The position numbers and the translations under genes were made by a program. A stretch of 64,000 nt of DNA from Progne subis subis (Eukaryota > Chordata > Aves > Passeriformes > Hirundinidae). The DNA lies in the NCBI GenBank assembly GCA_022316685.1, contig JAKJHU010000038.1:2528384-2592383 (forward strand). Direction: 5' to 3'. The notes beneath the pieces were generated by a model. It was not told the DNA's origin and made no database searches. It saw only the letters and a program-made list of their open reading frames with translations. This document shows, piece by piece, positions 60,601 through 64,000 of this stretch. Each line of letters begins with the position of its first letter. The first letter of the stretch is position 1.

Positions 60601-63600
60601 TGTCTCCTAAACAATACTGAAATTTTGGAAGCTCACCATTTTCATTTGCACCATTTTGACTGGATAATCTGAAAGAAACATATAGGCTGCAAAGAGATAA
60701 TTTCTTTTTAAAATTTGCACATGAAATTTCACAAATAAGGATTTTAACTTGCTCTCCATTAACATAAAATAAGTTAATAAAGTCAGGGAAATGTGTGCTA
60801 TATATGCCTTCTTTGTTTAAATACGTTTGTACCTTTGTGTAAGTAAGAAGTAATGATTTGTGCTGATCACAACACAGCATTGAATCCTAAACTTAGACTA
60901 ATTCACTTTAAAGATTAGAATTTTAAAAAATATCTTTTTACCTGGGATGTCTGTTTCTCCAGTTAGTGGTACACTGTGTTTTTTCTGTTGGAGGCAATGA
61001 GCATGCATAGTTCCTGCTAATCCTACAGATATCAAATCCCTCTGAGGACAAGGACCAGTGTATTTTAATTTCTTGGAAGATGAAAATTTCTATTAACAAA
61101 ACCATGCCTTTGGAATAGGAAGGCAGAAAAACTAAGAGGAAATGAAACCTTATTGTAAAAAAGCATCTCTTGCTTTGCTGAGTGGTTTGTTAGTTACAGC
61201 ACATATGAGTTGCAAAGCAAGGCATTTATAGAAGAAACTGAGGAAAAGGAAAATGCTGACTTTCACCTCCTTCTTTGTCAAGTGTTTTACAATCGTAACT
61301 TATTCGCTTGTCACTGAATTATTTATTAAATAGTAGTAGAAGGAAAAGAAGAAGTAGTGAAGGAAAAAAGACAGAGAGAGAAGGAGAGGATAAAGAAGCA
61401 TTTGTCCATGACCACAGTGCAAACAGTATATTCTAACACATTGGAAGGATATATGTGTTCTTCTTAATATAACATTGTAGGGGTTTTTCACATAGAAGAG
61501 TAGATGATGAACCAACAGATGGAGCTCAAGGATATGTTGCTCACAAGTAGGTCTTGTGGACACAGGGCAAGTTTTTGTGCATTACAGATGGCTTCCTCTG
61601 GTCACCTTTTTACACAGGACTTACCGTTGGTGGTACATATGATTGATGCTTATCCTTTAAATCTGTTCTAAAAACCTATTAAAAACAGTACCTTCTCTTC
61701 TGTGTTCCATGCCCTTGCTTGCATGTATGTAAATGTATATGATTATGTGGAACATCGTACAGAATTTTTTCTGCAGATTAGTTTTAAGAAGCTGTACTTG
61801 AAATTGAAAGCTTATCATAGAAAAGACTTCAGCTTTGTAACTCCTGATAAGGCAGAAAGCTGTCCTACTGGTAGCAGGTGTGTTTCTGAGATATTTTATT
61901 TGCCTTTCAGATGTATCGCGCTGCGCTGCGCTGAGCTGCCAGTATCGCTGTCATTCCTCTCCGTCAGGAGGGATGTGCTATTGCCCTGCTGGATATACAA
62001 TAAGTAGCAATGACAGTCGTACTTGCATTGGTGAGTGAAGCCCAGGGATTACAGATATCCAGTGCCTTCTCACAGCACATTGGGAGAGTTTGGATTCCAG
62101 GAAGGAGAGTTAGTTTGAATTGGGTGGATGTACTGGCAAATAGAAAATCTCAGGAGTCAGCAAATGTATGAAAATTTTAGTCGCACAATGGCAGCATGAA
62201 ACAGAAACAAACCAGAGAGATATCATAAAGACCTCTTTCACTTTGATCTAAAGACATAGTGACAGCATGATTAGGTTTAAAAATATGTACTGATGGATGG
62301 CTGGTTTATTAATTAAAGGTTTTTTAATTTTCTCTATGTTTACATAGAGAGAGTTTGTTTCTGCGTCAGTGATGTGTGTTGCATGCCTGGAAAAAAAGTT
62401 AATGATGTTGAATTGTTTGTTACTTTTGGAAAGTGGTGTATATGAGGACAGCAGAACATTATACTTGAAAATAAAAAGGGTGTTTTGTATTTGCACTACG
62501 GAAAGGCTGTGTCTTTGGGCTTTTAGTATATACATAATTTACATGAAAAATAAGAACATTTACAAGAATGCAAAAGGTAACTGTAAAGCTGCTGTAACTT
62601 GATAGCACAAATCATTTATCTCTGTAGCTGGCAATCGAGTAACTTCAGAATCATGAAAGTTATCACTGCCTAATAAAAGAAAAGGGGTAAATATCTCTTA
62701 TGAGTTTTCTACCCAAGGTTGGGTATTTGGGCTATTGAAAATATTTCAGATGCTCTGTCTCTAAGGAGATATTTATATTTTTGAGAATACTGGGTGACTG
62801 AAGGCTGTATAAGCTGCAATGGCAGAATGGTTGCTCTTTGTAGGCACAGAGGAATAAGGCACGAAATTCCTCCATGTTTTCACGCTTTTGTGGAAAATAC
62901 ATGAAGGACACATTCCCAAACCTGGTGTAGTCTCAGTGACTCTTCTGTTGTTTTTTGGCTGTCCTGTAAACCTAGTTATCAGATTCTGGCTTGTAAATCT
63001 GAGTCAATGTATTTTGGTTTGCTGAAATCTAGGTATATATTTGTGGTTGGAGCAAAACTTGGCATGAAGGAGTGTCTGACAGTCAGTACTGTATAATTCC
63101 AGATCCAGTACTCTACTTGTATGGTATTTTGCTTGCTAAAAGGAACTTTTTCTTGCTGGTTCCAGTGCACAGACAGCTTTTAATTGTAAATCAGATACCT
63201 GTTAGCATGGTACTAAATCTGAGCTAATAAACACTGCCTTCAAGTAGGACTTAAAGGCTTAAGCACTAAAATAAAGGTGGGGCTCACCTTCAGAGTGAGC
63301 TTAAATCCAGCCAAGTCTTTGTGTGTGCCAAGTATAGAGATCTTTTGCAGGAGAAGTACTTCATAGACGTATTCTGTATTGTGGAAAGTAGACAATGACA
63401 TCCCTTCAAATGATTTTTCCTTTCCTCCTGGCAGGTGTGGTTTAGATATTTTTGGTTGGTTGGTTAATACTTCTTCAGTGGGGGATAAATGTGCAGGTAG
63501 GTCCTTGGGCAGGAAACACAGGTTTTTTTTGTTATCCAGAAATACAGAACTGAAACATTGTGGGAAAATGTGCAAACCCTCTTTCTTCATGCCATAGTTT

Positions 63601-63836
63601 TGCAAATAGATATAAAGCCAGCAGAGAGGACAAACTTGCAGCTTCTTAATTATGACATGAATTTTATACAGAGCATTTTTTATAAATATGCCTTCTTCTC
63701 TTGACAGATTTTGATGACTGTCAGATGTGGGGTGTCTGTGATCAGCTGTGTGAAGATCGTGTGGGACATCACCAGTGCCACTGTGTGGAAGGTTATTTCC
63801 TAGAGCATCACCGGCATTGTCGGGCCAACACGTCAG
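30224..63836 (+). CDS. LRP2: LRP2 (megalin), N-terminal ectodomain (10 exons; 3' end off the right edge)
   Basis: LRP2 is a giant single-pass endocytic receptor of the LDL-receptor family on the apical surface of absorptive epithelia (kidney tubule, yolk sac, neuroepithelium). It takes up vitamin-carrier complexes, lipoproteins and many filtered proteins with cubilin and amnionless. Ten exons here encode about 386 residues: signal peptide (about 1-25), seven LDL class A repeats (about 26-303, one per exon) and two EGF-like modules (about 304-386), the second of calcium-binding type. The first cluster of seven class A repeats followed by EGF pairs, and stretches such as [19 protein letters not shown] and CPSGRCI, match human LRP2 as I recall it; LRP1 and LRP1B have only two repeats there. 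Every internal join is phase 1. N-glycosylation sequons occur in exons 5, 8, 9 and 10. The YWTD propellers and remaining clusters lie beyond the window. Confidence 0.95.
30778..30796 (+). repeat. Poly(G) tract, 19 bases
   Basis: Uninterrupted G19 on the LRP2 sense strand about 480 bases after exon 1. It can form G-quadruplex structures in DNA or nascent RNA. Confidence 0.9.
31150..31370. promoter_or_regulatory. CpG-rich patch in LRP2 intron 1
   Basis: About 220 bases with clearly more G+C and CpG than the rest of the intron, including TTGCTAGGCGACATCGAGG and CTGCGGCCGATC. It lies about 1 kb after exon 1 and may be part of the LRP2 CpG island or a separate regulatory element. Confidence 0.35.
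37235..37370. repeat. Diverged 70-bp tandem duplication
   Basis: Two head-to-tail copies with a 70-base period, each running TAG(C/T)ATTACTATT, then GTAAAAGGATTT, a T-run, ACCAAAA and CTAGAAA. Copies start near 37235 and 37305 and differ at several positions. Confidence 0.8.
37511..37568 (+). mobile_element. 3' terminal fragment of a CR1 LINE
   Basis: The segment carries the CR1 3'-end landmarks GGAACTAGATGATCTTTAA, GTCCCTTTGAACCC and the terminal octamer ATTCTATG followed by a degenerate second copy. This retroposon end is characteristic of birds and other sauropsids. Only the last ~60 bases are recognisable, which fits the usual 5' truncation of CR1. Confidence 0.85.
39587..39615. repeat. 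(TTA)n microsatellite
   Basis: About 9-10 perfect TTA units in LRP2 intron 1; likely polymorphic in length. Confidence 0.9.
44297..44320. repeat. Perfect 24-bp palindrome
   Basis: TAGCCACTATTT is directly followed by its exact reverse complement AAATAGTGGCTA with no spacer. It lies in LRP2 intron 1. Confidence 0.95.
44543..44582. repeat. 20-bp tandem duplication
   Basis: Two adjacent copies of AGACCTGCACCACCAACC plus two bases (44543-44562 and 44563-44582), nearly identical, in LRP2 intron 1. Confidence 0.9.
46047..46154 (+). CDS. LRP2: LRP2 exon 2: LDL class A repeat 1
   Basis: Acceptor TACCGCAG, donor TGCC then GTAAGT, phase 1-1, 108 bp. Six cysteines and the calcium-binding acidic cluster [13 protein letters not shown] are present. 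An open frame runs upstream into the intron through the pyrimidine tract and mimics a signal peptide, but it starts with GTG and should be excluded. Confidence 0.95.
48154..48276 (+). CDS. LRP2: LRP2 exon 3: LDL class A repeat 2
   Basis: Acceptor TACACTAG, donor TGTC then GTAAGT, phase 1-1, 123 bp. The repeat runs from TCEGNQFQC to [14 protein letters not shown] with all six cysteines and the acidic calcium cage. Confidence 0.95.
50679..50795 (+). CDS. LRP2: LRP2 exon 4: LDL class A repeat 3
   Basis: Acceptor TTGTTGCAG, donor TGCC then GTGAGT, phase 1-1, 117 bp. It encodes [14 protein letters not shown] and [13 protein letters not shown] with six cysteines. A 7.8-kb intron follows. Confidence 0.95.
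58513..58538. repeat. Inverted repeat, 10-bp arms
   Basis: ATTACTAGTA, a 6-base spacer, then TACTAGTAAT, about 95 bases before the acceptor of LRP2 exon 5. In RNA it could form a hairpin. Confidence 0.8.
58634..58744 (+). CDS. LRP2: LRP2 exon 5: LDL class A repeat 4
   Basis: Acceptor CGTTTTAG, donor TGCA then GTAAGT, phase 1-1, 111 bp. It encodes [11 protein letters not shown] and [13 protein letters not shown]. The spacing between the first two cysteines is shorter than in the other repeats, as I recall for the same repeat in mammals. NAS is a potential N-glycosylation site. Confidence 0.94.
58867..58980 (+). CDS. LRP2: LRP2 exon 6: LDL class A repeat 5
   Basis: Acceptor TTTTTCAG, donor TGCA then GTATGA, phase 1-1, 114 bp. 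It encodes [13 protein letters not shown] and [13 protein letters not shown]. Only about 120 bases of intron separate it from exon 5. Confidence 0.95.
59451..59567 (+). CDS. LRP2: LRP2 exon 7: LDL class A repeat 6
   Basis: Acceptor TTCCATAG, donor TGTG then GTAAAT, phase 1-1, 117 bp. It encodes [13 protein letters not shown] and [13 protein letters not shown]. Asn replaces the usual Gly or Ser in the acidic cage (EDNEDE). Confidence 0.95.
60384..60527 (+). CDS. LRP2: LRP2 exon 8: LDL class A repeat 7
   Basis: Acceptor TTCCATAG, donor TGCA then GTATGT, phase 1-1, 144 bp. It encodes [14 protein letters not shown] and [13 protein letters not shown], then a longer tail with the sequon NIT before the last cysteine. 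It closes the first class A cluster. The frame open upstream of the acceptor is intronic. Confidence 0.94.
61911..62030 (+). CDS. LRP2: LRP2 exon 9: EGF-like module 1
   Basis: Acceptor CCTTTCAG, donor CATTG then GTGAGT, phase 1-1, 120 bp. Six cysteines in EGF spacing ([10 protein letters not shown] and CYCPAGYTI). The sequons NVS (across the join) and NDS are present. The start of the exon is CpG-rich (CGCGCTGCGCTGCG). Confidence 0.94.
62031..63707 (+). other. LRP2: LRP2 intron 9
   Basis: AT-rich intron between the two EGF exons with no supported exon. It contains a short hairpin CTCTATGT-TT-ACATAGAG at 62332-62349. Frames near 63240-63605 have no family resemblance. Confidence 0.6.
63708..63836 (+). 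CDS. LRP2: LRP2 exon 10: calcium-binding EGF-like module 2
   Basis: Acceptor CTTGACAG, donor TCAG then GTTAGT, phase 1-1, 129 bp. It opens with DFDDC, the calcium-binding EGF signature, and continues with [16 protein letters not shown]. The next exon (start of the first YWTD propeller) is outside the window. Confidence 0.94.
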
Positions 63837-64000
63837 GTTAGTGCACTTCAGGTGTCTTGTTCAGCAAATAGACAGAGCTAGGCAAAATGGGGTAGTTTTC
63901 ATGTCTGTGCCACACAGCTCTCTTTGATTTGAACTCTGCCCTTAAGGACTTATGGTCAGGACAGCTTTGAGAATATCAGCAGAACTCTTTATCTGCTGGC

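Noticed and set aside
30224..63836. LRP1, LRP1B, LDLR or VLDLR as alternative identity
   Set aside because: LRP1 and LRP1B have two class A repeats before the first EGF pair; LDLR and VLDLR have different repeat sequences and are short genes. Seven repeats, the MDxR signal peptide and DFDDCQ(I/M)WG fit LRP2.
1..64000. CRISPR arrays, rRNA or tRNA genes, bacterial operons
   Set aside because: None seen: no regular spaced repeats, no recognisable tRNA boxes in cloverleaf arrangement, and the gene structure is clearly vertebrate.

Overview
This is a window of vertebrate nuclear DNA, almost certainly from a bird. It has small phase-matched exons with GT..AG splice sites, AT-rich introns, and a 3' fragment of a CR1 LINE ending in the ATTCTATG octamer typical of sauropsid CR1 (about 37.5 kb). 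There are no prokaryotic operons, CRISPR arrays or rRNAs. Nearly all open reading frames in the window are chance or shadow frames. The real coding content is a set of short exons that I joined by splice sites, phase and protein family.

Two protein-coding genes stand head to head. On the minus strand, from about 12.2 kb down to 1.0 kb and continuing off the left edge, is the 5' part of a collagen XXVIII-type gene. It has a GC-rich leader exon, a signal-peptide exon, one large von Willebrand factor A exon with an intact MIDAS, a 21-bp linker micro-exon, a Cys-x-Cys exon that opens the triple helix, and nine further Gly-X-Y exons. All joins after the VWA exon are phase 0. The last three visible helix exons are each 69 bp and carry a two-residue Gly-X imperfection at the same position. 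On the plus strand, from about 30.0 kb and continuing off the right edge, is the N-terminal end of LRP2 (megalin). It has a TATA-like promoter, a signal-peptide exon, seven one-exon LDL-receptor class A repeats and two EGF-like exons, all joined in phase 1. The domain order and many residues match the N-terminus of human LRP2 as I know it.

The roughly 18 kb between the two start regions has no convincing protein-coding gene. It contains a small CpG-dense island with a palindromic CRE and a good splice donor (about 17.4-17.6 kb), which looks like an orphan promoter, plus low-complexity tracts and an unexplained pair of overlapping antisense ORFs at 25.4-26.0 kb. LRP2 intron 1 (about 15.7 kb) contains a G19 tract, a CpG-rich patch, the CR1 fragment, a 70-bp tandem duplication and a perfect 24-bp palindrome.

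The most interesting point is the gene pair. From memory, mammalian COL28A1 lies in a different place (human 7p21), while LRP2 lies at human 2q31 between ABCB11 and BBS5. A collagen XXVIII gene immediately upstream of LRP2 therefore suggests the second paralogue (COL28A2-type), retained in birds and apparently missing from the mammalian locus. That assignment is an inference from gene order; the family assignment itself rests on domain layout.
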